From SM1-73 sp964588305 (GTDB taxonomy: Bacteria; Zixibacteria; MSB-5A5; SM1-73): 64,000 nucleotides of DNA. A program made the position numbers and the translations under genes. Positions 43,155-51,979 of this stretch are shown piece by piece; the first letter of the stretch is position 1; the number at the start of each line of letters is the position of its first letter. The stretch is taken from assembly GCA_964588305.1 (NCBI GenBank), contig CAZPOP010000008.1:54321-118320 (forward strand), in the 5' to 3' direction. Below the pieces are notes generated by a model. It was not told the origin of the DNA. It did no database searches and was given only the letters and a program-made list of their open reading frames with translations.

Positions 43155-44312
43155 TTAGCTCTCAAACATTTTCATCTGCGAGGTTCCCGAAAGCTCTATG
43201 GCTTTTTGGACCACCTCTTCCATGGAGGAGGTGGCAGTCAAGTTAACCTCCTCTAATATCTTTCGAGCCTTATCCTCGTTGGTTCCGGTCAGTCTGACTA
43301 CAATGGGCACCTTTGGCTTTAGCTCTTTAACCGCATGGACTATTCCGTTGGCGACGTCATCGCAACGGGTGATTCCACCGAAGATATTAAACAGGATGGC
43401 CTTCACGTTGGCATCTCTTAAGATGATGTTCATGGCGTTGACCACCTTCTCCGGATTGGAACTTCCACCGATATCCAGAAAATTGGCGGGTTCTGCTCCG
43501 AAACGCTTGACTAAGTCCATGGTGGCCATTGCCAGTCCAGCTCCATTCACGATGCAGCCGATATTCCCATCCAATTTGACAAAAGAGAGTCCCTTCTCCC
43601 TGGCTTCCACCTCAGCGCTTTCTTCTGCGTCCAAATCCCTCATCTCCTCAATCTCAGCATGCCTTGCCAGTCCGCTGTCATCGATGTTTATCTTGGCATC
43701 TAAGGCCCACACTTCGCCTTCAGGCGTCGTGATGAATGGGTTTATCTCAGCCAGAGAACAATCGCTTTCGCAAAAGGCTCGATAAAGCTTGAGGATTACG
43801 GGATAGGTCTTGTTCGCGATTTTAGCGTCGGAATACAACTTATAGGCCAGATCTCGTGCCTGAAATGATTGGAGTCCCAGCAGCGGATCAACCGCCATCT
43901 TGTGAATCTTTTCGGGAGTCTCCCGGGCCACCTCCTCGATGTCAATGCCCCCCGCAGCCGAAACCATGATGACCGGCTTTTTTGTTTTTCTGTCGACGAT
44001 CACCCCGATATAAGACTCGCTGTCGATGTCTTTGCACTCGGTCACCAGGACCTTCTTGACCACCAGTCCCTTGATCTCCATGCCCAAAATCTGGCCTGCC
44101 ACCTCCAAAGCTTCTTGAGGGTTCTCGGCTTTCTTTATGCCTCCGGCTTTACCCCTTCCGCCAACGTGCACCTGGGCTTTAACCATCACTGGTTTGCCAA
44201 TCCTCTCAGCCACTTTTTTGGCTTCCTCCGGAGTGAAGGCCACCTCACCTTGAGGAAGAGGGATGCCGTATTTCGCAAAAATCTGTTTAGCCTGATACTC
44301 GTGTATCTTCAT
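43155..44312 (-). CDS. sucC: Succinate--CoA ligase [ADP/GDP-forming] beta subunit
   Basis: 385-residue nucleotide-binding subunit. The ATP-grasp N-terminus is MKIHEYQAKQIFAKYG with VMVKAQVHVGGRGKAGGIK. DCSLAEINPFI, GCIVNGAGLAMATMDLV and NIFGGITRCDDVANGIV are at the phosphate and subunit sites. A clear AAAGGAG lies before the ATG. First gene of the sucC-sucD pair with a 90-base gap. Confidence 0.97.
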   Translation of the reverse strand: MKIHEYQAKQIFAKYGIPLPQGEVAFTPEEAKKVAERIGKPVMVKAQVHVGGRGKAGGIKKAENPQEALEVAGQILGMEIKGLVVKKVLVTECKDIDSESYIGVIVDRKTKKPVIMVSAAGGIDIEEVARETPEKIHKMAVDPLLGLQSFQARDLAYKLYSDAKIANKTYPVILKLYRAFCESDCSLAEINPFITTPEGEVWALDAKINIDDSGLARHAEIEEMRDLDAEESAEVEAREKGLSFVKLDGNIGCIVNGAGLAMATMDLVKRFGAEPANFLDIGGSSNPEKVVNAMNIILRDANVKAILFNIFGGITRCDDVANGIVHAVKELKPKVPIVVRLTGTNEDKARKILEEVNLTATSSMEEVVQKAIELSGTSQMKMFES

Positions 44313-44330
44313 CTTGGCTCCTTTCAGTTC

Positions 44331-44359
44331 ATTATTGCATAAGGTAGCGTCTTACACAA
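44331..44359 (-). promoter_or_regulatory. Candidate promoter of sucCD
   Basis: Minus strand TTGTGT, 17-base spacer, AATAAT, placing the start point about 12 bases before the sucC ATG. Confidence 0.35.
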
Positions 44360-44376
44360 CCGGGATCAGAGTTTAT

Positions 44377-44441
44377 CCCGATCTTATCGGGGCTTCGCTT
44401 CGACAAGCTCCGCTACTCCGGAGTAGCGAGACTTGTCTCGC
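44377..44441. repeat. Three adjoining palindromes upstream of sucC
   Basis: CCCGAT-CTT-ATCGGG (44377-44391), the perfect 18-bp palindrome CGCTACTCCGGAGTAGCG (44411-44428) and GCGAGAC-TT-GTCTCGC (44426-44441). The last two overlap by the GCG of the anchor word GGAGTAGCGA. They lie between the CCA-type gene and sucC. Confidence 0.65.
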
Positions 44442-44463
44442 GCTGTTCTACAAAAACAACCAA

Positions 44464-45852
44464 TTACTTTCCATTTGTTGGCAGGGAAGATGAGTTTCTC
44501 AGGAAAACCCCTGCTTCCTTCAAGAGTACCTCCTTTTTGTTTAGATCCGGATCGTCCAAAACCATTTCCAGAAGATGATTCAATACCTGACCAACCAATG
44601 GCGAAGGGCTTAGATTGAATTTCTCCATAATGTCGTGTCCATCGACTTCCAAGTCCTTCACGCCGAAGGGTGGCTTTCTTTCTATCTCCAGTTTTATTCT
44701 CTCCTCCAACTCGTCCACGTCTCGAGTTTCTCCCCCTTTGCCCTGGGCTACCACGTCCGCTCGACGCAAGTCCAAAAGGGAGAACACCTGTTCGGTTCCC
44801 ATTTTTCTGATTAATCTTCTCACACCTTTGTCGGTCACTCCTGTGGTGAACATGTGCTTATCCACCAGGAGCGTCACTTGTTCTATGATCTGCTTGGAAT
44901 AGCGTAATCTTTCCAGAATCCTTTTGGTTGCCCGGGACCCCTTTTTGTCGTGACCGTAAAAGGTGGAACCGTTCTCGGTCAACTCTCGACATTCCGGTTT
45001 CGACAGATCATGAAACAAAGCTGCCAACCGAATCACCAGCTCCCGAGGGGCACTGTCCACGGTTTGTATGGAGTGCTCGAAAACATCATAGGCATGATAA
45101 CCTCCCGGTTGATCTACCCCCACTCCTGCCTCCAGCTCGGGGAAGATTCTCCTCAGAAGGCCAGTCCTCTGCATCAACCTGAAACCAGCGCTGGGATATT
45201 TCGCTTTCAGCAGAAGTTTATTCAATTCCTCCTGGATTCTTTCCGGCGATACAAAGGAGATCAAATCCACGTTTTCACGCAGGCTTTCAAGAGTCTCCTC
45301 TTCTAAGTCGAATTCGAATCTTGCTGCAAACTGCACCGCCCTTAACATGCGCAATGGATCGTCCTTGAAGGAATTGGGGTTGGTGATCCGGATTAATCTT
45401 CTCTTGATGTCCTTCTTACCTCCCAGTGGATCCACTGGTGTTTTTGTGGAAAGGTCTAGAGCCATGGCATTTATGGTAAAATCCCGGCGACGCAGATCCT
45501 CATCTACCCCCAGATTGTGGTCAAACTCGACCTTGAAATCTTTGTGTCCTGGACCGGTGCTGTATTCTTTTCGAGGCAAGGCGATGTCGAAGACGTTCTC
45601 TCCATCATATTTCTTATGAGGCAGGAATTTTATCACTCCGAAAGATTTGCCCACTAAATCAACCTTTCCGAATTCTCTCAGCAGCGAACAAAGGTCCTCC
45701 ATCGGAATTCCGGTCACCAGATAGTCTTTGTCCTTATCCGGCAAGATGGGGGAGATATATCTGTCTCTGACCGCACCCCCCACTTCATAGATTTTCCCCC
45801 GCTCCAAAATCCTCTTTATCACGTCAACGCTTAATCCAGCTATCTTTTCCAT
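44464..45852 (-). CDS. CCA-adding-type tRNA nucleotidyltransferase with HD domain
   Basis: About 462 residues of the class II CCA enzyme / poly(A) polymerase family. The nucleotidyltransferase signature VGGAVRDRY is followed by the metal acids in DKDKDYLVTG. RRDFTINAMALDLSTK, DPLRMLRAVQFAARF and RIQEELNKLL are the standard order. An HD domain follows (LFHDLSKP, GHDKKGS), as in proteobacterial CCA enzymes with phosphatase activity. tRNA 3'-end addition or repair is the likely role, and the window's tRNA lacks an encoded CCA. I start at the ATG (MEKIAGLS); the frame extends nine codons to a TTG. Confidence 0.9.
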   Translation of the reverse strand: MEKIAGLSVDVIKRILERGKIYEVGGAVRDRYISPILPDKDKDYLVTGIPMEDLCSLLREFGKVDLVGKSFGVIKFLPHKKYDGENVFDIALPRKEYSTGPGHKDFKVEFDHNLGVDEDLRRRDFTINAMALDLSTKTPVDPLGGKKDIKRRLIRITNPNSFKDDPLRMLRAVQFAARFEFDLEEETLESLRENVDLISFVSPERIQEELNKLLLKAKYPSAGFRLMQRTGLLRRIFPELEAGVGVDQPGGYHAYDVFEHSIQTVDSAPRELVIRLAALFHDLSKPECRELTENGSTFYGHDKKGSRATKRILERLRYSKQIIEQVTLLVDKHMFTTGVTDKGVRRLIRKMGTEQVFSLLDLRRADVVAQGKGGETRDVDELEERIKLEIERKPPFGVKDLEVDGHDIMEKFNLSPSPLVGQVLNHLLEMVLDDPDLNKKEVLLKEAGVFLRNSSSLPTNGK

Positions 45853-46038
45853 CTGTTTTCTGCAAAATGCAAGACTCAAAAACCAAAATCGAAAACGACA
45901 ATTCCAAATTCAAAACACAAAAGGATAGTCTACACCATTAAATTTGGCAGGCGGTCGATTGGAAACAATTTCGAGTTTTTAATTGTATCTTTGCATTTTT
46001 CTTTTTGAATCTTGAATTCTCAACACCCTTTGGTCCCG

Positions 46039-46992
46039 TTACTTAGGGACTATTCTGGTTCCAGCGCTCTTTTTTTTCACCGAATCGTATGCTTTGGGTA
46101 TGGAGGTGATGATGACCTCCTTTCCCCCTGCCTCCAAAAACTGGATTGCCGCCTCGATCTTTGGACCCATGCTCCCGGGTGGAAACTGTTTCTCGGCCAA
46201 ATACCTTTTCGCTTCGTTAAGGGTAAGCGTATCCAAATTCTGCTCCAGAAGCGTGCCGTAATGCAAGGCCACCTTTTCCACTTCGGTTAGAATCAGGAGC
46301 AGCTCGGCGCCGATGTCACGGGCTAAAACGGCTGAGGCACGATCCTTGTCTATGACTGCATCTACTCCTTCAAGCCTCCCGTCATTCTCCACCCGAACCG
46401 GAATCCCTCCGCCTCCGGCGCTGATCACGATGATGCCGTTTCGGACCAACGTTTTTATAGTTTTTTTTTCCACGATCTCCAAAGGAATGGGAGAGGAAAC
46501 CACCCTTCTCCACAGCTTGCCCCGATCCTCTCTGACCACCCAGCCATTCTGCTTGGCTAATCTTTTGGCTTCTGCCTTTGGATAGAACTGCCCGATGAAC
46601 TTCGTCGGTTTTCTTATGGAAGGATCGTCTTTGTCCACGATCACCTGGGTCACAACGGTGACCACTTCTCTATCTATCTTTTCTTTCTTGAGCCGATTCT
46701 CCAGAGACTGCTCGATCATGTAGCCCATCCCTCCCTCGGTATCCGCCACGCAGATTCCTAAAGGGAGAACAGGAGCCTTGCCTCTGGCAAGTTCCACCCT
46801 TAAGACGGCATTTCCCACCTGGGGGCCGTTCCCGTGAGTTATGGCCAGGTTGTAGCCGTCCCTTATCAACTCCACAATCCCCCGCAAACTTTCCCTGGTG
46901 TTGGCAAACTGCCGGCCGATGGTATCCTCTTCACCCTTTTTGGTGATGGCATTGCCTCCCAAAGCCACTACGGCTGTTTTTTTTCTGCGCAT
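46039..46992 (-). CDS. arcC: Carbamate kinase
   Basis: Makes ATP from carbamoyl phosphate and ADP, or the reverse. The 317 residues match the family, with VVALGGNAI, ITHGNGPQVGNAVLR, RKPTKFIGQFY, VVSSPIPLEIVE, ISAGGGGIPV and the ADP-site segment DKDRASAVLARDIGA. No arginine deiminase or ornithine carbamoyltransferase is adjacent, so this is not a normal arginine-fermentation operon. It lies 50 bases downstream of the COG2403-type GTPase gene and is probably co-transcribed with it. Confidence 0.96.
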   Translation of the reverse strand: MRRKKTAVVALGGNAITKKGEEDTIGRQFANTRESLRGIVELIRDGYNLAITHGNGPQVGNAVLRVELARGKAPVLPLGICVADTEGGMGYMIEQSLENRLKKEKIDREVVTVVTQVIVDKDDPSIRKPTKFIGQFYPKAEAKRLAKQNGWVVREDRGKLWRRVVSSPIPLEIVEKKTIKTLVRNGIIVISAGGGGIPVRVENDGRLEGVDAVIDKDRASAVLARDIGAELLLILTEVEKVALHYGTLLEQNLDTLTLNEAKRYLAEKQFPPGSMGPKIEAAIQFLEAGGKEVIITSIPKAYDSVKKKSAGTRIVPK

Positions 46993-47042
46993 AGATTATC
47001 GAAAGCGTGGAAGAAATATCTCCGCTGAAGAAAACTGATCTA

Positions 47043-48371
47043 TTACTTTTTCTTTTTTTTCAGGAGTTCTTCGATTACTCCCTCCAAATCGGGTTTGCCT
47101 ATTTCCTGCAATTCATAGCGCACCCGGACCGAAGGTTTGTTGATCTTCAATATCTTGGCTAAGTCCACCGGCGTGGCGATTATCACCGAATCGCAGGGGA
47201 TGGAATCTATGGTCCTCTCCAGATCGTTTATCTGCTTCTTGCTATAACCCATTGCCGGAAGAAGCGCCCCTATTTCGGGATAAGATTCAAAGGTCTTCTT
47301 GATTTCACCTTTCACCCAGGGTCTGGGATCGATTATGTCTTTGGCGCCGAATTTCTGAGCAGCAATCACCCCTGCCCCGTAAGTCATCCCCCCGTGAGTT
47401 AGGGTCGGTCCATCTTCCACCACCAAAACATTCTTGCCTCGAATCAATTCAGGCTTCTGGACGTATATGGGAGATGCAGCTTCTATCAAAATCGCTTTGG
47501 GGTTTGTCATCTTTATGTTGTATCTGACCTGTTCTATGTCCTCATAATCTGCGGTATCGATTTTGTTTATCAAAGCCACATCTGCTAACAACAGATTGGT
47601 TTGCCCGGGGAAATAAGAGAGCTCATCTCCGGGTCTGTGGGGATCAACCACGGTAATGTACACATCTGGTATGAAGAAGGAAATGTCATTGTTTCCGCCG
47701 TCCCAGACTATGACATCGGCCTCCTTTTCTGCCTCTCTCAAGATGACTTCATAATCTACACCAGCATAAACCACAGTCCCTTGCAGGATGTGAGGCTCGT
47801 ATTCCTCTCTCTCTTCTATGGTACAATGATGCTTGTCCATGTCCGGGATCGAGGCAAAACGCTGGCAGATTTGTTTGGTAAGATCGCCGTAAGGCATGGG
47901 GTGCCTTATCACCACCGGGTTTTTGCCCTTTTCTCTCAGCAATTGGCACACCCGGCGGGTGGTCTGGCTTTTGCCACTTCCCGTCCTTGCTGCGCAGACG
48001 GCAATTACTGGGCGCTTCGATTTCAACATGGTGCCGTTTTTCCCCAGTAGCTTGAAGTCTGCGCCTGAGGCGATCACCAGCGCAGCCCTTTCCATTACGT
48101 ATTGATTTGAGACGTCGCTGTAGGAGAAGACCACCTCGTCGATTTTCGATTTTGTTATCAGTTTTTCCAAATCCTTCTCAGATACAATAGGAATGCCGCG
48201 GGGATAAAGCTTACCCGCCAGCTTAGCAGGATATTTTCGCTTCTCGATATTCGGAATCTGCGTGGCCGTGAAAGCTACCACCTCATGCTGTCTGTTGTCC
48301 CGGTAGAGAACGTTGAAATTGTGAAAATCTCTTCCTGCCGCACCCATTATCAAAACTCTTTTCTTCCTCAT
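47043..48371 (-). CDS. COG2403-type P-loop GTPase, cyclic 2,3-diphosphoglycerate synthetase-like
   Basis: About 442 residues. The N-terminal Rossmann-like part is VLIMGAAGRDFHNFNVLYRD. The P-loop is AARTGSGKSQTTR, then VWDGGNNDISFFIPDV and the guanine-specificity word LINKID. The family is often annotated as cyclic 2,3-diphosphoglycerate synthetase after a methanogen enzyme; most bacterial members are untested. The C-terminus is a Lys run, as in sucD. The chosen ATG has AAGGAAGG upstream; the longer frame would include the palindromes at 48442-48482 as coding, which is unlikely. It is sandwiched between aldehyde dehydrogenase and carbamate kinase. Confidence 0.88.
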   Translation of the reverse strand: MRKKRVLIMGAAGRDFHNFNVLYRDNRQHEVVAFTATQIPNIEKRKYPAKLAGKLYPRGIPIVSEKDLEKLITKSKIDEVVFSYSDVSNQYVMERAALVIASGADFKLLGKNGTMLKSKRPVIAVCAARTGSGKSQTTRRVCQLLREKGKNPVVIRHPMPYGDLTKQICQRFASIPDMDKHHCTIEEREEYEPHILQGTVVYAGVDYEVILREAEKEADVIVWDGGNNDISFFIPDVYITVVDPHRPGDELSYFPGQTNLLLADVALINKIDTADYEDIEQVRYNIKMTNPKAILIEAASPIYVQKPELIRGKNVLVVEDGPTLTHGGMTYGAGVIAAQKFGAKDIIDPRPWVKGEIKKTFESYPEIGALLPAMGYSKKQINDLERTIDSIPCDSVIIATPVDLAKILKINKPSVRVRYELQEIGKPDLEGVIEELLKKKKK

Positions 48372-48441
48372 AAACCTTCCTTGCTTGAGATCTGTATGGA
48401 CAAATTCATTTCCGCAACCATACTGCTTATCCCCGGTTCCC

Positions 48442-48482
48442 TCTCCCCTGAGGGGAGATGAGGGGCAGATCGTACGCCCCTC
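48442..48482. repeat. Two GC-rich palindromes between aldehyde dehydrogenase and GTPase genes
   Basis: TCTCCCCT-G-AGGGGAGA (48442-48458) and GAGGGGC/GCCCCTC (48460-48466, 48476-48482). Further right, GGGCGCCCA occurs twice around 48496 and 48532. They could reduce read-through from the upstream gene. Confidence 0.6.
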
Positions 48483-48576
48483 TTTAAATGCTGGGGGGCG
48501 CCCATTCTTTTGTGTTGGCTTATAGCAGCCAGGGCGCCCACCGGCATCCAAATAAAACGAGGATTCATACTCAAAG

Positions 48577-50073
48577 TTACGGCATTATGTCGTCAATTTG
48601 AGCCTTTTGCAGTTTCCCGCTGAAATCTACGTAAATCGCCTTCCACTCGGAGAAGACGTCCAGAGCGGCCGTTCCAGCTTCCCGGTGTCCGTTTCCGGTG
48701 TGCTTGGTGCCGCCGAAAGGAAGATGAACTTCGGCTCCGATGGTAGAGGCGTTGACGTAGAATATTCCGGTGTAGCTGTCTCTCATGGCCTGGAAAGCCC
48801 TATTTACGTCCTGAGTGTAAACCGAAGCGGACAGCCCGTAAATGGTTCCGTTGTTTATCTCAACGGCATGTTCCAGACTATCGCAAGGGATAACCGATAC
48901 CACCGGCCCGAAAATCTCCTCTTGAGCTATTCTCATCCCGGGATCCACATCTCCAAAAATGGTGGGCTCATGGAAGTATCCGTGTGCGTAATCCCCTGAG
49001 GTCAACCGGTTGCCGCCGCAGAGGAGCTTTGCCTCTTTCTTGCCGATCTCAACATACTCCATTACAGTTTTCAATTGATCCTCGCTGATGGACGGGCCCA
49101 TCTCCACGGCTGGATCCAGCCCATTGCCTACCTTCAAGGCCTTCGCCCTGGCCACGAATTTGTCGGTGAACTCCTTCATTACTTTCTTGTGCACTATCAC
49201 TCTGGAGGTGGCCGTGCATCGCTGGCCGGTGGTGCCGAATCCTCCCCAGAGTGATCCGTCCACTGCCAAGTCAATCTTAGCATCATCCATCACCATGATG
49301 GCATTCTTGCCGCCCATCTCCAGATGAGTATGCCTGAAGGCGGGAGCGCAGGCCTCTGACACGGCCCTGCCTGTGGCGGTGGAACCGGTAAATGAAACAA
49401 CCTTGACGTCATCCGACTTCATCAGCGGAGCTCCCACGGCACCTCCCGATCCGGCGACCAGATTGACCACCCCTCGGGGGATTCCCACCTCCTCACAGAC
49501 TTTCACCAGATTGTACGCGGAAAGGGGGGTAAAGGATGCCGGCTTAAATACCACGGTGTTACCGCAGACCAGTGCTGGCGTCAGTTTCCAGGAAGGAATG
49601 GCCATGGGGAAGTTCCAGGGAGTGATCATGGCACATACCCCCATTGGCATTCTCACTGACATCATGAATTTATTGGGAAGTTCGGACGGTGTGGTCTGCC
49701 CGAATTGTCGTCTTCCCTCGCCGGCCATGTAGTAGCTCATGTCGATGGCCTCTTGCACATCCCCGCGCGTCTCCTTCAGAATTTTTCCCATCTCCTGGGT
49801 CATCTGCCGAGCGAAGTCCTCTTTTCTCTTCACCAAGATATCCGCCAGCCTGAAGATCATCTCGCCTCTCTTCGGAGCAGGGACCAACCTCCACCTCTTG
49901 TATGCTTCCCTTGCCGCATCTATTGCCTTCTCGACGTCCTTCTCGTTGGAAGCCTGAAACATCCCCAACAGTTCACGGGTGTCCGCGGGATTGCGGTTCT
50001 CAAAGGTCTTCTTAGTAGCCGAATCGACCCACTGCCCGTTTATGAAGTTCTTATAAACCCTGGCCTCAGCCAT
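48577..50073 (-). CDS. NAD(P)-dependent aldehyde dehydrogenase
   Basis: 498 residues, full-length ALDH superfamily. MITPWNFPMAIPSWKLTPAL and CGNTVVFKPASFTP, FTGSTATGRAV, the catalytic glutamate in LEMGGKN and the cysteine in TTGQRCTATSR are present, as is QEEIFGPVVSVI. It looks closest to the semialdehyde or aminoadipate-semialdehyde/glyceraldehyde type, but the substrate cannot be read from the sequence. AAGGAGG precedes the ATG. Transcribed from a strong promoter with a hairpin at the very start of the leader; the GTPase and carbamate kinase genes follow on the same strand. Confidence 0.93.
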   Translation of the reverse strand: MAEARVYKNFINGQWVDSATKKTFENRNPADTRELLGMFQASNEKDVEKAIDAAREAYKRWRLVPAPKRGEMIFRLADILVKRKEDFARQMTQEMGKILKETRGDVQEAIDMSYYMAGEGRRQFGQTTPSELPNKFMMSVRMPMGVCAMITPWNFPMAIPSWKLTPALVCGNTVVFKPASFTPLSAYNLVKVCEEVGIPRGVVNLVAGSGGAVGAPLMKSDDVKVVSFTGSTATGRAVSEACAPAFRHTHLEMGGKNAIMVMDDAKIDLAVDGSLWGGFGTTGQRCTATSRVIVHKKVMKEFTDKFVARAKALKVGNGLDPAVEMGPSISEDQLKTVMEYVEIGKKEAKLLCGGNRLTSGDYAHGYFHEPTIFGDVDPGMRIAQEEIFGPVVSVIPCDSLEHAVEINNGTIYGLSASVYTQDVNRAFQAMRDSYTGIFYVNASTIGAEVHLPFGGTKHTGNGHREAGTAALDVFSEWKAIYVDFSGKLQKAQIDDIMP

Positions 50074-50161
50074 ATAACCTCCTTGAGATGTTTTTTAGTT
50101 CTTTTATCTGAAATCGTTCTGTTTTTATGACTCAAATAGCGCTCATCTTCATCCGATCAAA

Positions 50162-50190
50162 AATCCCCATCTTGTGCGAAAATGGGGGTT
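50162..50190 (-). promoter_or_regulatory. Hairpin at the 5' end of the aldehyde dehydrogenase leader
   Basis: On the minus strand CCCCAT/ATGGGG, extended by AA/TT across one mismatch, is followed directly by TTTTTG. It begins about 7-10 bases after the predicted transcription start, so it could act as an early terminator or attenuator. Confidence 0.4.
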
Positions 50191-50203
50191 TTGCAGAAAC
50201 CTA

Positions 50204-50232
50204 AATATATATGCCTTCTCACGCACTGTCAA
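50204..50232 (-). promoter_or_regulatory. Promoter of the aldehyde dehydrogenase gene
   Basis: Minus strand TTGACA, 17-base spacer, TATATT. This is one of the best consensus matches in the window; the leader is about 124 bases. Confidence 0.65.
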
Positions 50233-50457
50233 CTCTTTTAGACAATTTTCTTCTGGATTTGTTCCAGAAACTTACCAACGACTTTTCGCGCTTTGGGTTT
50301 ACATCCAATTACATATCAATCGCTTAGCTCTCTACCTGGAATAAACTTAGTGCATTCTGTAACGATCTCAAAGACAAAATAGCAAGAGCCGACTGTTAAT
50401 ACTGAACACGCGCAGGCGAAGGATCTGTCTATGTAATGACCAACCCCGCAAAAACGC

Positions 50458-50486
50458 TTGACACCTCGTCAAAAAATGAATATATA
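50458..50486 (+). promoter_or_regulatory. Promoter of the MPG glycosylase gene
   Basis: TTGACA, 17-base spacer, TATATA. It ends only 14 bases before the ATG, so the transcript would have about an 8-base leader without a ribosome site. Confidence 0.65.
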
Positions 50487-50500
50487 CGAGACAACACATT

Positions 50501-51076
50501 ATGAAAAAAAGATTAAAGCGAGAATTCTATGATCGTCCAACATTGAAAGTCGCCCGAGAGCTTCTGGGGAAATACCTGGTACTTGAGAAGGGGGGAACTC
50601 GTGTTTCCGGAAAGATCGTGGAAACAGAAGCATACGTTGGAAGGAATGATCCTGCCAGCCACGCCTATCGAGGAGTCACTGTCAGAAACGAGGTTATGTT
50701 CGGCGATCCGGGATACGCGTACGTATACCTCACTTACGGCATGCACCATTGTCTGAATTTCGTTACCGAGAGAAAAGGATTTCCAGCCGCAGTATTGATC
50801 AGAGCTTTGGAGCCTACGGAAGGTATCCAGACCATGAAAAGAAGAAGAAAGACAGTTGACTTGAAGAACCTGACCAGTGGTCCCGCCAAGCTGTGCCAGG
50901 CATTGGGAATTGATAGAAGCTTGAATGGAGCAGATCTCTGCTTGGACGTAATTTGCGTTGAAGATCGAGGAAACGAGCCAATTAGAATTGCTTCAAGTCC
51001 CCGCATAGGAATAAAGGAAGGAAAAGACAAAAAGTGGAGATTTTATATAGAAAACAATGAGTTCGTTTCCAGGTAA
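50501..51076 (+). CDS. mpg: 3-methyladenine DNA glycosylase (AAG/MPG family)
   Basis: Removes alkylated and deaminated purines from DNA. The 191 residues are typical of bacterial MPG: RELLGKYLVLEKGG, the catalytic glutamate in GKIVETEAYVGRNDPASHAYRG, VMFGDPGYAYVYLTYGMHHCLNFV, AVLIRALEP and LTSGPAKLCQALGID. The possible leaderless start is noted in the findings. Confidence 0.96.
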   Translation: MKKRLKREFYDRPTLKVARELLGKYLVLEKGGTRVSGKIVETEAYVGRNDPASHAYRGVTVRNEVMFGDPGYAYVYLTYGMHHCLNFVTERKGFPAAVLIRALEPTEGIQTMKRRRKTVDLKNLTSGPAKLCQALGIDRSLNGADLCLDVICVEDRGNEPIRIASSPRIGIKEGKDKKWRFYIENNEFVSR

Positions 51077-51200
51077 CCCAGATCATTCCTCATCGTTCCC
51101 CATTTTTTCTCGTTGACTTCCTCTTTTTGATGCTGTAGTTTCAGAGATGCGCTCGTATATGTTTCTCAGAGACCCCTTTGGGGAGAATAGGTGACAAGCA

Positions 51201-51860
51201 ATGGAGACCATTCTTGGATTTTTGATTATAGCGCCGCCCATTCTTTTTGCTTTGACCGTGCATGAATACGCACATGGATGGGTGGCTTTGAGATTTGGCG
51301 ATCCGACGGCTCGAGACGCCGGCAGATTGACCTTGAATCCGTTGTCGCATCTGGATCCTATTGGAACCATTATGCTTTTTCTCATTCATCTGGGATGGGC
51401 CAAGCCGGTTCCGGTCAATCCACACTACTTCCGGAATCCCAGAAAGGATATGATGTGGGTTTCGTTAGCAGGTCCGGGAGCAAACATACTGCTTGCTTTT
51501 TGTCTGGGCGTGATAATTCGTTTCTTGAATCTCTTTCCTGCAGTCCCTAATCTGGAGTCCTCCTTCTTTGGCGTCATCGTTCAGATGATAGTCTTTGGGT
51601 TGGTCATAAATTTGATCCTGGCTTTTTTCAATCTGCTTCCCATTCCTCCGTTGGACGGATCGAAAATCCTGATGGGGATTTTACCCCCGCAGTACGAAGC
51701 GCCACTTATGCAGTTGGAGAGGTTCGGACCTTTCTTGCTCATCGCTATCATCTTTATTGGTCGAGCCTTGCATATTCCGATATTGTGGGGAATCTTGTCC
51801 CCCTTTGTAAGCTTTTTCAGCTACGTTTTTGCTGGCGCAGATCTCAGCCGATTCTTGTAA
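51201..51860 (+). CDS. Site-2 protease family membrane protein (M50)
   Basis: 219 residues with about five membrane helices. The metal site HEYAH (H21, E22, H25) is in the first helix, DPTARDAGRLTLNPLSHLDPIG in the loop and the second ligand in NLLPIPPLDGSKIL. It lacks a PDZ domain, unlike the RseP at 9.4 kb. Members of this short group are common but their substrates are mostly unknown. A hairpin (51898-51925) lies after the stop. Confidence 0.92.
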   Translation: METILGFLIIAPPILFALTVHEYAHGWVALRFGDPTARDAGRLTLNPLSHLDPIGTIMLFLIHLGWAKPVPVNPHYFRNPRKDMMWVSLAGPGANILLAFCLGVIIRFLNLFPAVPNLESSFFGVIVQMIVFGLVINLILAFFNLLPIPPLDGSKILMGILPPQYEAPLMQLERFGPFLLIAIIFIGRALHIPILWGILSPFVSFFSYVFAGADLSRFL

Positions 51861-51897
51861 AGATGGTCAGCGGATGAAACGGATTAAGCGGATGTAA

Positions 51898-51925
51898 GTC
51901 GGGCTGTCCATTTGGACTGCCCGAC
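51898..51925. repeat. Hairpin downstream of the M50 gene
   Basis: GTCGGGCTGTCC-ATTT-GGACTGCCCGAC: 12-bp stem with one T-T mismatch. There is no T-tract. Confidence 0.55.
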
Positions 51926-51979
51926 AAAACTACATGTGTCGGGTAGCTCACCGGATGGCTCGCAACCCGGATTGCAATC

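Noticed and set aside
47043..48551. Longer form of the COG2403-type protein with 60 extra N-terminal residues
   Set aside because: The extension encodes palindromic intergenic DNA and does not resemble the family; the ATG with AAGGAAGG gives the normal start.
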